Of a DNA stretch of 64,000 nt, positions 9,677 through 23,950 are shown piece by piece. Position 1 is the stretch's first letter. Each line of letters opens with the position of its first letter. The stretch is from Nemertoderma westbladi. Lineage: Eukaryota > Xenacoelomorpha > Nemertodermatida > Nemertodermatidae. Location of the stretch: positions 1-64,000 of the forward strand of contig JAUCBJ010009081.1 in assembly GCA_032718475.1 (NCBI GenBank). The letters are read 5' to 3'. Position numbers and translations under genes: made by a program. Below the pieces are notes generated by a model, which made no database searches, had not been told where the DNA came from, and was given only the letters and a program-made list of their open reading frames with translations.

Positions 9677-9931
9677 TTAGCAAAGAAAAATGCAATCTTG
9701 TATCTTCTCTATTGTTTTACCAATTTTTTTTACTGGTTTTACAACTCCAATGTTGGAATCAGTATCATTTATTTGAGTGTATGATTTTCCGACCAACGAA
9801 TATACAACGAGTAAGATAATGAAGAAATTATTAAGGAAATAACATAATTTCAGAGTGAGAACAAAAAAAATTAGATATGGTATCAATATATTACCATGAA
9901 GATTACAAGTGATGAATTTTATTAAAAACAT
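9677..9931 (-). CDS. Small hydrophobic membrane ORF (84 residues)
   Basis: Intact short frame with a long hydrophobic stretch (residues about 16-48, 'ILIPYLIFFVLTLKL' and 'FFIILLVVYSLVG') that could form one or two membrane segments, then a polar tail ending in Cys. It sits at the outer edge of the polymerase-side cluster. Small membrane proteins are common in Polinton-type elements, but the bias could also come from AT-rich DNA. Low confidence that it is a gene. Confidence 0.3.
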   Translation of the reverse strand: MFLIKFITCNLHGNILIPYLIFFVLTLKLCYFLNNFFIILLVVYSLVGKSYTQINDTDSNIGVVKPVKKIGKTIEKIQDCIFLC

Positions 9932-11647
9932 TCAGTTATATATAAATTTGCGATGTGGCATAGTCAACGAAGAAGAGATGGGACGTGTCATAATCATCAA
10001 CGAATAAGAAAAGAGATGGGGTGCAACGTGGATGAATGGTTGGTTGGTTGGTTACGTGGATAGGAAATATGTGAAAGAATATGAATCATAGGGTTGTGTG
10101 TAATAATAATCAATAATTATAATAAAAACGCACAGTATAATGTTAGTAGTAGTAGCCTTTCAATATGACACAGATGCTGCGGGATCGGTTAGCTTGAGTA
10201 ACTACTATGGAAATGCTCGTATACGCGTAGTTGACACGAGGCGGAATTTCATGCACATGTATCATACTGAGTGGTTGGTTTGTTGGTTTGGCGACGGCTG
10301 TCGTGGAGTTGGCAATCGATATAATATAATATATGCGCGATGCGAGTAGTTGGTGGCCACGTCGTCGTTGTCGCCAACATATACAGTATACAGCGGTGGT
10401 GGTGGTGATGACGTGGTGAAAAGGTGAATAACATTAGGGTTAGGGTTAGTTAGTTAGGCTACGCTACGCTACGATTGGTTGATGGCAACTGCCGATCGAT
10501 GGATGGTGACAGATGTGGCGCGCACCGCAATTTAGCACCGGAATTTGGCATTTTTTAATAGCCCTCCGAATGGAATGTGCATAGCCCAGGCTTAGGGAGG
10601 ACTATGTTGGGGGCCATGCTTTATCTACTACTAGTCTAGTCAGTTTGTCTGAAAATAGGACGGACAGTCTGTGTTACATTTTGACGGACATACCGTCTAA
10701 ATAGAGCCAGCGATAACTCGACAACTAAAAAAGATCACGCTTAGCCGTATTCAGTTTTGCAATCCTCATTAAATTATGTTACGTAAATTAAATAAAATTA
10801 TATTTAAATGTAGGATTCTGTGATGAAAGGCGAGTTTTCCATACAAATATGGGAAATTGAATACCGAAGGAGGCCCCCGCCCCAGTGACTATAGGCACCA
10901 GATCCATAATTATTCACCGTTTCGCAAGAGGCTCACATTGACCATTGCCTTGTTTTCCACAGAACTAATTGTAGCCTACGATCTAACAAAACTTATGATT
11001 TATTTGCCTTGAATATCCAGGAAAAATCCACCAAAACGATTTCCACCGGTATTTGTAATTTATTCTCTAATATTCGATTTAACTCTAATTTTTCCTTTTT
11101 CAATTGATGACATCCAATGTAACAGGTTAATACCCAAATCCCCAAATTAATATTTAACATTGTTAATTATTAGTTATTAATTCGCTGATATTGGAAGATG
11201 GCTGGTCAGCGTAACAGGCACGTTATTACTCGTGCGACCGCCCATGGGTTCCACCACCTAATCTGCGTCAACCAAACGCCTTTCCACTCGCTATCCACCG
11301 AATGTATATGTCAGTACTGTAACCTCCCATGTACACGACGATATCATGCACTGAACTGCAGCGACTGCCCTCCACTTTCCCGTCTCGCATCTCAATAACT
11401 AATAATTGTATTCAATTTATTTTCTATTTATTTATGTACATTAATTTTACTGGTTTCCATTTACCCCGCCTGGGGGTGTATCGAATTAATATAATTCGCT
11501 GATATTGGATTTGCGTCAATTGCCCCCGTTCCTTACAATTCTCTGCGATGTGATTGTATAAATTTATATGTAACAACTCGCTACGAAGTCTCACCGGAAT
11601 GAAGTTGAAATTTTAGATAAATAAATAAATAATTCTTTGAAACTAAC
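9932..11647. other. Non-coding flank between the Polinton-like genes and the kinase gene
   Basis: No supported gene. GGTTGGTT-type simple repeats lie near 10038-10055 and two and a half TTAGGG units at about 10434-10448. A sequence 'AATTCGCTGATATTGGA' occurs twice (about 11179 and 11490), bracketing a 66-codon + strand ORF (11198-11398) with several Cys that I cannot assign. The right boundary of the Polinton-like element must be somewhere here, but no terminal inverted repeat can be tested because the other end is outside the window. I found no next kinase exon in this interval. Confidence 0.45.
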
Positions 11648-11800
11648 TTGCATTCCTTGACCAGCAGTTTGGTAATAAAGTCCTTGGCTTCGTCTGATAT
11701 GCAATCAAATTCCTCAGCGTCGAAGTCCCATGCTGCCATGGTTACATTGCACAAGGTCTCCGTGTCAGTGTCTCCCATAAAAGGTGACAATCCGCTCAAC
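11648..11800 (-). CDS. MYLK-like: MYLK-like kinase exon e (C-lobe, after the giant array)
   Basis: Encodes 'LSGLSPFMGDTDTETL', 'AAWDFDAEEFDCISDEAKDF' and 'ITKLLVKE', the C-lobe segment of myosin light chain kinases just before the HPWL region. It is preceded by an acceptor (ATATTTAG, 11801-11808) and followed by a donor GTTAGT (11647-11642). The first base completes the Leu codon left open by exon d, so phases agree across the 11.95 kb array intron. The next exon (end of the kinase domain and regulatory tail) is not found down to the Polinton-like block. Confidence 0.85.
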
Positions 11801-11827
11801 CTAAATATATTAACCATTACAATCTGA

Positions 11828-14800
11828 CCGAACTTAGAGAACATAAGTTATGTAAACAATCCGTATATCCCCTAAACCAAACTTACAGAACATAAGTTAT
11901 GTAAACAATCCGTCTATCCCACCTAAACCGAACTTACAGAACATAAGTTATGTAAACAATCCGTCTATCCCCTAAACCAAACTTACAGAACATAAGTTAT
12001 GTAAACAATCCGTCTATCCAACCTAAACCAAACTTACAGAACATAAGTTATGTAAACAATCCGTCTATCCCACCTAAACCGAACTTACAGAACATAAGTT
12101 ATGTAAACAATCCGTATATCCCCTAAACCAAACTTACAGAATATAAGTTATGTTAAATAATCCGTCAATCCCACCTAAACCGAACTTACAGAACATAAGT
12201 TATGTAAACAATCCGTCTATCCCCTAAACCAAACTTACAGAACATAAGTTATGTAAACAATCCGTCTATCCAACCTAAACCAAACTTACAGAACATAAGT
12301 TATGTAAACAATCCGTCTATCCCTTAAACCAAACTTACAGAATATAAGTTATGTAAACAATCCGTCTATCCCCTAAACCAAACTTACAGAACATAAGTTA
12401 TGTAAACAATCCGTCTATCCAACCTAAACCAAACTTACAGAACATAAGTTATGTAAACAATCCGTCTATCCCACCTAAACCGAACTTACAGAACATAAGT
12501 TATGTAAACAATCCGTCTATCCCCTAAACCAAACTTACAGAACATAAGTTATGTAAACAATCCGCCTATCCAACCTAAACCAAACTTACAGAACATAAGT
12601 TATGTAAACAATCCGTTCATCCAACCTAAACCGACCTTACAGAACAAAAGTTATGTAAACAATCCGTTTATCCAACCTAAACCAAACTTACAAAACATAA
12701 GTGATGTAAACAATCCGTTTATCCAACCTAAACCGAGCGTACAGAACATGAGTTATGTAAACAATCCGTCTATCCCCTAAACCAAACTTACAAAACATAA
12801 GTTATGTAAACAATCCGTTTATCCAACCTAAACCAACCCTTAGAGAACATGAGTTATGTAAACAATCCATTTATCCCTTAAACCGAACTTACAGAACATA
12901 TGTTATGTAAACAATCCGTCTATCCCCTAAACCAAACTTACAGAACATAAGTTATGTAAACAATCCGTCTATCCCCTAAACCAAACTTACAGAACATAAG
13001 TTATGTAAACAATCCATTTATCCCCTAAACCGAACTTACAGAACATAAGTTATGTAAACAATCCGTTTATCCAACCCAAACCAAACTTACAGAACATAAG
13101 TTATGTAAACAATCCGTCTATCCAACCTAAACCGAGCGTACAGAACATGAGTTATGTAAACAATCCGTCTATCCCCTAAACCAAACTTACAAAACATAAG
13201 TTATGTAAACAATCCGTTTATCCAACCTAAACCAAACTTAGAGAACATAAGTTATGTAAACAAGTCGTTTATCCAACCTAAACCAACCTTAGAGAACATA
13301 AGTTATGTAAACAATCCATTTATCCCTTAAACCGAACTTACAGAACATAAGTTATGTAAACAATCCGTTTATCCAACCCAAACCAAACTTACAGAACATA
13401 AGTTATGTAAACAATCCATTTATCCCCTAAACCGAACTTACAGAACATAAGTTATGTAAACAATCCGTTTATCCAACCCAAACCAAACTTACAGAACATA
13501 AGTTATGTAAACAATCCGTCTATCCAACCTAAACCGAGCGTACAGAACATGAGTTATGTAAACAATCCGTCTATCCCCTAAACCAAACTTACAAAACATA
13601 AGTTATGTAAACAATCCGTCTATCCAACCTAAACCAAACTTACAAAACATAAGTTATGTAAACAATCCGTCTATCCCCTAAACCAAACTTACAGAACATA
13701 AGTTATGTAAACAATCCGTCTATCCAACCTAAACCGAGCGTACAGAACATGAGTTATGTAAACAATCCGTCTATCCCCTAAACCAAACTTACAAAACATA
13801 AGTTATGTAAACAATCCGTTTATCCAACCTAAACCAACCCTTAGAGAACATAAGTTATGTAAACAAGTCGTTTATCCAACCTAAACCAAACTTACAGAAC
13901 ATAAGTTATGTAAACAATCCGTCTATCCAACCTAAACCAAACTTACAGAACATGAGTTATGTAAACAATCCGTCTATCCCCTAAACCAAACTTACAGAAC
14001 ATAAGTTATGTAAACAATCCGTCTATCCCCTAAACCAAACTTACAGAACATAAGTTATGTAAACAATCCGTCTATCCCCTAAACCAAACTTACAGAACAT
14101 AAGTTATGTAAACAATCCGTCTATCCCCTAAACCAAACTTACAGAACATAAGTTATGTAAACAATCCGTCTATCCAACCTAAACCAAACTTACAGAACAT
14201 AAGTTATGTAAACAATCCGTTTATCCAACCTAAACCAACCCTTAGAGAACATAAGTTATGTAAACAAGTCGTTTATCCAACCTAAACCAAACTTACAGAA
14301 CATAAGTTATGTAAACAATCCGTCTATCCAACCTAAACCAAACTTACAGAACATGAGTTATGTAAACAATCCGTCTATCCCCTAAACCAAACTTACAGAA
14401 CATAAGTTATGTAAACAATCCGTCTATCCCCTAAACCAAACTTAGAGAACATAAGTTATGTAAACAAGTCGTTTATCCAACCTAAACCAAACTTACAGAA
14501 CATAAGTTATGTAAACAATCCGTCTATCCAACCTAAACCAAACTTACAGAACATAAGTTATGTAAACAATCCGTCTATCCCCTAAACCGAACTTACAGAA
14601 CATAAGTTATGTAAACAATCCGTTTATCCAACCTAAACCAACCCTTAGAGAACATAAGTTATGTAAACAAGTCGTTTATCCAACCTAAACCAAACTTACA
14701 AAACATAAGTTATGTAAACAATCCGTTTATCCAACCTAAACCAAACTTACAAAACATAAGTTATGTAAACAATCCGTTTATCCAACCTAAACCAACCCTT

Positions 14801-17800
14801 AGAGAACATAAGTTATGTAACAATCCGTCTATCCCCTAAACCGAACTTACAGAACATAAGTTATGTAAACAATCCGTCTATCCCCTAAACCGAACTTACA
14901 GAACATAAGTTATGTAAACAATCCGTTTATCCAACCTAAACCAACCCTTAGAGAACATAAGTTATGTAAACAAGTCGTTTATCCAACCTAAACCAAACTT
15001 ACAAAACATAAGTTATGTAAACAATCCGTTTATCCAACCTAAACCAAACTTACAAAACATAAGTTATGTAAACAATCCGTTTATCCAACCTAAACCAACC
15101 CTTAGAGAACATAAGTTATGTAACAATCCGTCTATCCAACCTAAACCGAACTTACAGAACATAAGTTATGTAAACAATCCGTCTATCCCCTAAACCGAAC
15201 TTACAGAACATAAGTTATGTAAACAATCCGTTTATCCAACCTAAACCAACCCTTAGAGAACATAAGTTATGTAACAATCCGTCTATCCAACCTAAACCGA
15301 ACTTACAGAACATAAGTTATGTAAACAATCCGTCTATCCCCTAAACCGAACTTACAGAACATAAGTTATGTAAACAATCCGTTTATCCAACCTAAACCAA
15401 CCCTTAGAGAACATAAGTTATGTAACAATCCGTATATCCCCTAAACCAAACTTACAGAACATAAGTTATGTAAACAATCCGTCTATCCCACCTAAACCGA
15501 ACTTACAGAACATAAGTTATGTAAACAATCCGTATATCCCCTAAACCAAACTTACAGAACATAAGTTATGTAAACAATCCGTCTATCCCACCTAAACCGA
15601 ACTTACAGAACATAAGTTATGTAAACAATCCGTCTATCCCCTAAACCGAACTTACAGAACATAAGTTATGTAAACAATCCGTTTATCCAACCTAAACCAA
15701 CCCTTAGAGAACATAAGTTATGTAAACAATCCGTCTATCCCCTAAACCAAACTTACAGAACATAAGTTATGTAAACAATCCGTTTATCCAACCTAAACCA
15801 ACCCTTAGAGAACATAAGTTATGTAAACAATCCGCCTATCCAACCTAAACCGAACTTACAGAACATAAGTTATGTAAACAATCCGTCTATCCAACCTAAA
15901 CCAACCCTTAGAGAACATAAGTTATGTAAACAATCCGCCTATCCAACCTAAACCAAACTTACAAAACATAAGTTATGTAAACAATCCGTCTATCCCCTAA
16001 ACCAAACTTACAGAACATAAGTTATGTAAACAATCCGTCTATCCCACCTAAACCGAACTTACAGAACATAAGTTATGTAAACAATCCGTCTATCCCCTAA
16101 ACCGAACTTACAGAACATAAGTTATGTAAACAATCCGTTTATCCAACCTAAACCAACCCTTAGAGAACATAAGTTATGTAAACAATCCGTTTATCCAACC
16201 TAAACCAACCCTTAGAGAACATAAGTTATGTAAACAATCCGCCTATCCAACCTAAACCAACCCTTAGAGAACATAAGTTATGTAAACAATCCGTCTATCC
16301 CCTAAACCGAACTTACAGAACATAAGTTATGTAAACAATCCGTTTATCCAACCTAAACCAAACTTACAGAACATAAGTTATGTAAACAATCCGCCTATCC
16401 AACCTAAACCAACCCTTAGAGAACATAAGTTATGTAAACAATCCGTCTATCCCCTAAACCAAACTTACAGAACATAAGTTATGTAAACAATCCGTTTATC
16501 CAACCTAAACCAAACTTACAGAACATAAGTTATGTAAACAATCCATTTATCCCCCAAACCAAACTTAGAGAACATAAGTTATGTAAACAATCCGTCTATC
16601 CAACCTAAACCAAACTTACAGAACATAAGTTATGTAAACAATCCGTCTATCCCCTAAACCGAACTTACAGAACATAAGTTATGTAAACAATCCGTCTATC
16701 CCCTAAACCGAACTTACAGAACATAAGTTATGTAAACAATCCGTTTATCCAACCTAAACCAAACTTACAGAACATAAGTTATGTAAACAATCCGCCTATC
16801 CAACCTAAACCAACCCTTAGAGAACATAAGTTATGTAAACAATCCGTCTATCCCCTAAACCAAACTTACAGAACATAAGTTATGTAAACAATCCGTTTAT
16901 CCAACCTAAACCAAACTTACAGAACATAAGTTATGTAAACAATCCATTTATCCCCCAAACCAAACTTAGAGAACATAAGTTATGTAAACAATCCGTCTAT
17001 CCAACCTAAACCAAACTTACAGAACATAAGTTATGTAAACAATCCGTCTATCCCCTAAACCGAACTTACAGAACATAAGTTATGTAAACAATCCGTTTAT
17101 CCAACCTAAACCAACCCTTAGAGAACATAAGTTATGTAAACAATCCGTTTATCCAACCTAAACCAACCCTTAGAGAACATAAGTTATGTAAACAATCCGC
17201 CTATCCAACCTAAACCAACCCTTAGAGAACATAAGTTATGTAAACAATCCGTCTATCCCCTAAACCAAACTTACAGAACATAAGTTATGTAAACAATCCG
17301 TTTATCCAACCTAAACCAAACTTACAGAACATAAGTTATGTAAACAATCCGCCTATCCAACCTAAACCAACCCTTAGAGAACATAAGTTATGTAAACAAT
17401 CCGTCTATCCCCTAAACCAAACTTACAGAACATAAGTTATGTAAACAATCCGTTTATCCAACCTAAACCAAACTTACAGAACATAAGTTATGTAAACAAT
17501 CCATTTATCCCCCAAACCAAACTTAGAGAACATAAGTTATGTAAACAATCCGTCTATCCAACCTAAACCAAACTTACAGAACATAAGTTATGTAAACAAT
17601 CCGTTCATCCAACCTAAACCGACCTTACAGAACAAAAGTTATGTAAACAATCCGTTTATCCAACCTAAACCAAACTTACAGAACATGAGTTATGTAAACA
17701 ATCCGTCTATCCCCTAAACCAAACTTACAGAACATAAGTTATGTAAACAATCCGTCTATCCCCTAAACCAAACTTACAGAACATAAGTTATGTAAACAAT

Positions 17801-20800
17801 CCGTCTATCCAACCTAAACCAAACTTACAGAACATAAGTTATGTAAACAATCCGTCTATCCAACCTAAACCGAGCGTACAGAACATGAGTTATGTAAACA
17901 ATCCGTCTATCCCCTAAACCAAACTTACAAAACATAAGTTATGTAAACAATCCGTTTATCCAACCTAAACCAAACTTACAGAACATAAGTTATGTAAACA
18001 ATCCGTCTATCCAACCTAAACCAAACTTACAGAACATAAGTTATGTAAACAATCCGTCTATCCCCTAAACCAAACTTACAAAACATAAGTTATGTAAACA
18101 ATCCGTTTATCCAACCTAAACCAAACTTACAGAACATAAGTTATGTAAACAATCCGTCTATCCAACCTAAACCAAACTTACAGAACATAAGTTATGTAAA
18201 CAATCCGTTTATCCAACCTAAACCAACCCTTAGAGAACATAAGTTATGTAAACAATCCGTCTATCCAACCTAAACCAAACTTACAGAACATAAGTTATGT
18301 AAACAATCCGTTTATCCAACCTAAACCAACCCTTAGAGAACATAAGTTATGTAAACAATCCGTCTATCCAACCTAAACCAAACTTACAGAACATAAGTTA
18401 TGTAAACAATCCGTTTATCCAACCTAAACCAACCCTTAGAGAACATAAGTTATGTAAACAATCCGCCTATCCAACCTAAACCAAACTTACAGAACATAAG
18501 TTATGTAAACAATCCGTTCATCCAACCTAAACCGACCTTACAGAACAAAAGTTATGTAAACAATCCGTTTATCCAACCTAAACCAAACTTACAGAACATG
18601 AGTTATGTAAACAATCCGTCTATCCCCTAAACCAAACTTACAGAACATAAGTTATGTAAACAATCCGTCTATCCCCTAAACCAAACTTACAGAACATAAG
18701 TTATGTAAACAATCCGTCTATCCAACCTAAACCAAACTTACAGAACATAAGTTATGTAAACAATCCGTTCATCCAACCTAAACCGACCTTACAGAACAAA
18801 AGTTATGTAAACAATCCGTTTATCCAACCTAAACCAAACTTACAGAACATGAGTTATGTAAACAATCCGTCTATCCCCTAAACCAAACTTACAGAACATA
18901 AGTTATGTAAACAATCCGTCTATCCCCTAAACCAAACTTACAGAACATAAGTTATGTAAACAATCCGTCTATCCAACCTAAACCAAACTTACAGAACATA
19001 AGTTATGTAAACAATCCGTTTATCCAACCTAAACCAACCCTTAGAGAACATAAGTTATGTAAACAATCCGTTTATCCAACCTAAACCAACCCTTAGAGAA
19101 CATAAGTTATGTAAACAATCCGCCTATCCAACCTAAACCAAACTTACAGAACATAAGTTATGTAAACAATCCGTTCATCCAACCTAAACCGACCTTACAG
19201 AACAAAAGTTATGTAAACAATCCGTTTATCCAACCTAAACCAAACTTACAGAACATGAGTTATGTAAACAATCCGTCTATCCCCTAAACCAAACTTACAG
19301 AACATAAGTTATGTAAACAATCCGTCTATCCCCTAAACCAAACTTACAGAACATAAGTTATGTAAACAATCCGTCTATCCAACCTAAACCAAACTTACAG
19401 AACATAAGTTATGTAAACAATCCGTCTATCCAACCTAAACCGAGCGTACAGAACATGAGTTATGTAAACAATCCGTCTATCCCCTAAACCAAACTTACAA
19501 AACATAAGTTATGTAAACAATCCGTTTATCCAACCTAAACCAAACTTACAGAACATAAGTTATGTAAACAATCCGTCTATCCAACCTAAACCAAACTTAC
19601 AGAACATAAGTTATGTAAACAATCCGTTTATCCAACCTAAACCGAGCGTACAGAACATGAGTTATGTAAACAATCCGTCTATCCCCTAAACCAAACTTAC
19701 AAAACATAAGTTATGTAAACAATCCGTTTATCCAACCTAAACCGAGCGTACAGAACATGAGTTATGTAAACAATCCGTCTATCCCCTAAACCAAACTTAC
19801 AAAACATAAGTTATGTAAACAATCCGTTTATCCAACCTAAACCAACCCTTAGAGAACATAAGTTATGTAAACAAGTCGTTTATCCAACCTAAACCAAACT
19901 TACAGAACATGAGTTATGTAAACAATCCGTCTATCCCCTAAACCAAACTTACAGAACATAAGTTATGTAAACAATCCGTCTATCCCCTAAACCAAACTTA
20001 CAGAACATAAGTTATGTAAACAATCCGTCTATCCAACCTAAACCAAACTTACAGAACATAAGTTATGTAAACAATCCGTCTATCCCCTAAACCAAACTTA
20101 GAGAACATAAGTTATGTAAACAAGTCGTTTATCCAACCTAAACCAAACTTACAGAACATAAGTTATGTAAACAATCCGTCTATCCAACCTAAACCAAACT
20201 TACAGAACATGAGTTATGTAAACAATCCGTCTATCCCCTAAACCAAACTTACAGAACATAAGTTATGTAAACAATCCGTTTATCCAACCTAAACCAACCC
20301 TTAGAGAACATAAGTTATGTAAACAAGTCGTTTATCCAACCTAAACCAAACTTACAGAACATAAGTTATGTAAACAATCCGTCTATCCAACCTAAACCAA
20401 ACTTACAGAACATGAGTTATGTAAACAATCCGTCTATCCCCTAAACCAAACTTACAGAACATAAGTTATGTAAACAATCCGTCTATCCAACCTAAACCAA
20501 ACTTACAGAACATGAGTTATGTAAACAATCCGTCTATCCCCTAAACCAAACTTACAGAACATAAGTTATGTAAACAATCCGTCTATCCAACCTAAACCAA
20601 ACTTACAGAACATAAGTTATGTAAACAATACGTCTATCCCTTAAACCAAACTTACAGAACATAAGTTATGTAAACAATCCGTCTATCCCTTAAACCAAAC
20701 TTACAGAACATAAGTTATGTAAACAATCCGTCTATCCAACCTAAACCAAACTTACAGAACATGAGTTATGTAAACAATCCGTCTATCCCCTAAACCAAAC

Positions 20801-23765
20801 TTACAGAACATGAGTTATGTAAACAATCCGTCTATCCCCTAAACCAAACTTACAAAACATAAGTTATGTAAACAATCCGTCTATCCAACCTAAACCAAAC
20901 TTACAAAACATAAGTTATGTAAACAATCCGTCTATCCCCTAAACCAAACTTACAGAACATAAGTTATGTAAACAATCCGTTTATCCAACCTAAACCAACC
21001 CTTAGAGAACATAAGTTATGTAAACAATCCGTCTATCCAACCTAAACCAAACTTACAGAACATGAGTTATGTAAACAATCCGTCTATCCCCTAAACCAAA
21101 CTTACAGAACATGAGTTATGTAAACAATCCGTCTATCCCCTAAACCAAACTTACAGAACATAAGTTATGTAAACAATCCGTCTATCCCCTAAACCAAACT
21201 TACAGAACATAAGTTATGTAAACAAGTCGTTTATCCAACCTAAACCAACCTTAGAGAACATAAGTTATGTAAACAATCCATTTATCCCTTAAACCGAACT
21301 TACAGAACATAAGTTATGTAAACAATCCGTTTATCCAACCCAAACCAAACTTACAGAACATAAGTTATGTAAACAATCCGTCTATCCAACCTAAACCAAA
21401 CTTACAGAACATGAGTTATGTAAACAATCCGTCTATCCCCTAAACCAAACTTACAGAACATGAGTTATGTAAACAATCCGTCTATCCCCTAAACCAAACT
21501 TACAGAACATGAGTTATGTAAACAATCCGTCTATCCCCTAAACCAAACTTACAGAACATGAGTTATGTAAACAATCCGTCTATCCCCTAAACCAAACTTA
21601 CAGAACATGAGTTATGTAAACAATCCGTCTATCCCCTAAACCAAACTTACAGAACATGAGTTATGTAAACAATCCGTCTATCCCCTAAACCAAACTTACA
21701 AAACATAAGTTATGTAAACAATCCGTCTATCCAACCTAAACCAAACTTACAAAACATAAGTTATGTAAACAATCCGTTTATCCAACCTAAACCAACCCTT
21801 AGAGAACATAAGTTATGTAAACAATCCGTCTATCCAACCTAAACCGAACTTACAGAACATGAGTTATGTAAACAATCCGTCTATCCCCTAAACCAAACTT
21901 ACAGAACATGAGTTATGTAAACAATCCGTCTATCCCCTAAACCAAACTTACAGAACATAAGTTATGTAAACAATCCGTCTATCCCCTAAACCAAACTTAC
22001 AGAACATAAGTTATGTAAACAATCCGTCTATCCCCTAAACCAAACTTACAGAACATAAGTTATGTAAACAAGTCGTTTATCCAACCTAAACCAACCTTAG
22101 AGAACATAAGTTATGTAAACAATCCATTTATCCCTTAAACCGAACTTACAGAACATAAGTTATGTAAACAATCCGTTTATCCAACCCAAACCAAACTTAC
22201 AGAACATAAGTTATGTAAACAATCCGTCTATCCAACCTAAACCAAACTTACAGAACATGAGTTATGTAAACAATCCGTCTATCCCCTAAACCAAACTTAC
22301 AGAACATGAGTTATGTAAACAATCCGTCTATCCCCTAAACCAAACTTACAGAACATAAGTTATGTAAACAATCCGTCTATCCCCTAAACCAAACTTACAG
22401 AACATAAGTTATGTAAACAAGTCGTTTATCCAACCTAAACCAACCTTAGAGAACATAAGTTATGTAAACAATCCATTTATCCCTTAAACCGAACTTACAG
22501 AACATAAGTTATGTAAACAATCCGTTTATCCAACCCAAACCAAACTTACAGAACATAAGTTATGTAAACAATCCATTTATCCCCTAAACCGAACTTACAG
22601 AACATAAGTTATGTAAACAATCCGTTTATCCAACCCAAACCAAACTTACAGAACATAAGTTATGTAAACAATCCGTCTATCCAACCTAAACCGAGCGTAC
22701 AGAACATGAGTTATGTAAACAATCCGTCTATCCCCTAAACCAAACTTACAAAACATAAGTTATGTAAACAATACGTCTATCCAACCTAAACCAAACTTAC
22801 AGAACATAAGTTATGTAAACAATCCGTTTATCCAACCTAAACCGAGCGTACAGAACATGAGTTATGTAAACAATCCGTCTATCCCCTAAACCAAACTTAC
22901 AAAACATAAGTTATGTAAACAATCCGTCTATCCAACCTAAACCAACCCTTAGAGAACATAAGTTATGTAAACAATCCGTCTATCCCCTAAACCAAACTTA
23001 CAGAACATAAGTTATGTAAACAATCCGTCTATCCCCTAAACCAAACTTACAGAACATAAGTTATGTAAACAATCCATTTATCCCCCAAACCAAACTTAGA
23101 GAACATAAGTTATGTAAACAATCCGTCTATCCCCTAAACCAAACTTACAGAACATAAGTTATGTAAACAATCCGTTTATCCAACCTAAACCAACCCTTAG
23201 AGAACATAAGTTATGTAAACAATCCGTCTATCCCCTAAACCAAACTTACAGAACATAAGTTATGTAAACAATCCATTTATCCCCCAAACCAAACTTAGAG
23301 AACATAAGTTATGTAAACAATCCGTCTATCCCCTAAACCAAACTTACAGAACATAAGTTATGTAAACAATCCGTTTATCCAACCTAAACCAACCCTTAGA
23401 GAACATAAGTTATATAAACAATCCGTCTATCCCCTAAACCAAACTTACAGAACATAAGTTATGTAAACAATCCGTTTATCCAACCTAAACCAACCCTTAG
23501 AGAACATAAGTTATATAAACAATCCGTCTATCCCCTAAACCAAACTTACAGAACATAAGTTATGTAAACAATCCGTTTATCCAACCTAAACCAACCCTTA
23601 GAGAACATAAGTTATATAAACAATCCGTCTATCCCCTAAACCAAACTTACAGAACATAAGTTATGTAAACAATCCGTCTATCCAACCTAAACCAAACTTA
23701 GAGAACATAAGTTATGTAAACAATCCGTCTATCCCCTAAACCAAACTTACAGAACATAAGTTATG
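11828..23765 (-). repeat. Intronic minisatellite array of 49-52 bp units carrying copied 5' splice sites
   Basis: About 11.9 kb, roughly 240 units. On the kinase-gene strand each unit contains CATAACTTATGTTCT, identical to the last 15 nt of kinase exon d, followed directly by the donor GTAAGT and about 30 nt of intronic sequence (GTTTAGG..GGATAGACGGATTG). At 23751-23765 the last unit merges into the real exon; beyond 23765 only the exon continues. Variants: CTAAG instead of GTAAG (donor lost), TTTT before GTAAGT, GTACGC, and GTAAGG. Multi-unit blocks recur, for example the rare GTTCATCC variant at about 12615, 17603, 18510, 18770 and 19165, showing higher-order duplication. It ends 28 bp from exon e. 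Confidence 0.95.
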
Positions 23766-23950
23766 ACGCCGATACTCCACATATCCGTTCCGGGGCCGAG
23801 ACTCTCAAATCCTATAACTTCCGGCGCACAGAATTCCGGAGTTCCGAACATCGCCTTTACCGTTTCGTTCGGATTCATTTTCCGAGCCAAACCAAAGTCA
23901 ATTATTTTGATTTTGTTGCTGCGTTTATTGACGCAAAGTACATTTTCCGG
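23751..23950 (-). CDS. MYLK-like: MYLK-like kinase exon d (catalytic loop to helix F)
   Basis: Starts with 'PENVLCVN' (completing HLDMKPEN from exon c), then 'KIKIIDFGLARKM' (DFG), 'MFGTPEFCAPEVI' (APE) and 'TDMWSIGVITYVL'. The acceptor is TTTGTTTAAG (ends 23951) and the donor GTAAGT (23750-23745). Length 200 bp; it ends two bases into a codon completed by exon e. Its last 15 nt are also the seed of the adjoining array, so the genuine donor is one of hundreds of near-identical copies. Confidence 0.92.

Noticed and set aside
10434-10450. TTAGGG repeats as a chromosome end
   Set aside because: Only about two and a half units, with unique sequence on both sides; at most a short interstitial tract.
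11198-11398. 66-codon + strand ORF with several Cys and His
   Set aside because: The Cys spacing fits no zinc-finger pattern I can name and the flanks carry a repeated motif; more likely a transposon scrap.
11828-23765. CCCTAAACC words resembling plant-type telomere repeat
   Set aside because: They occur once per 49-52 bp unit, not head to tail, and are part of the intronic portion of the unit.
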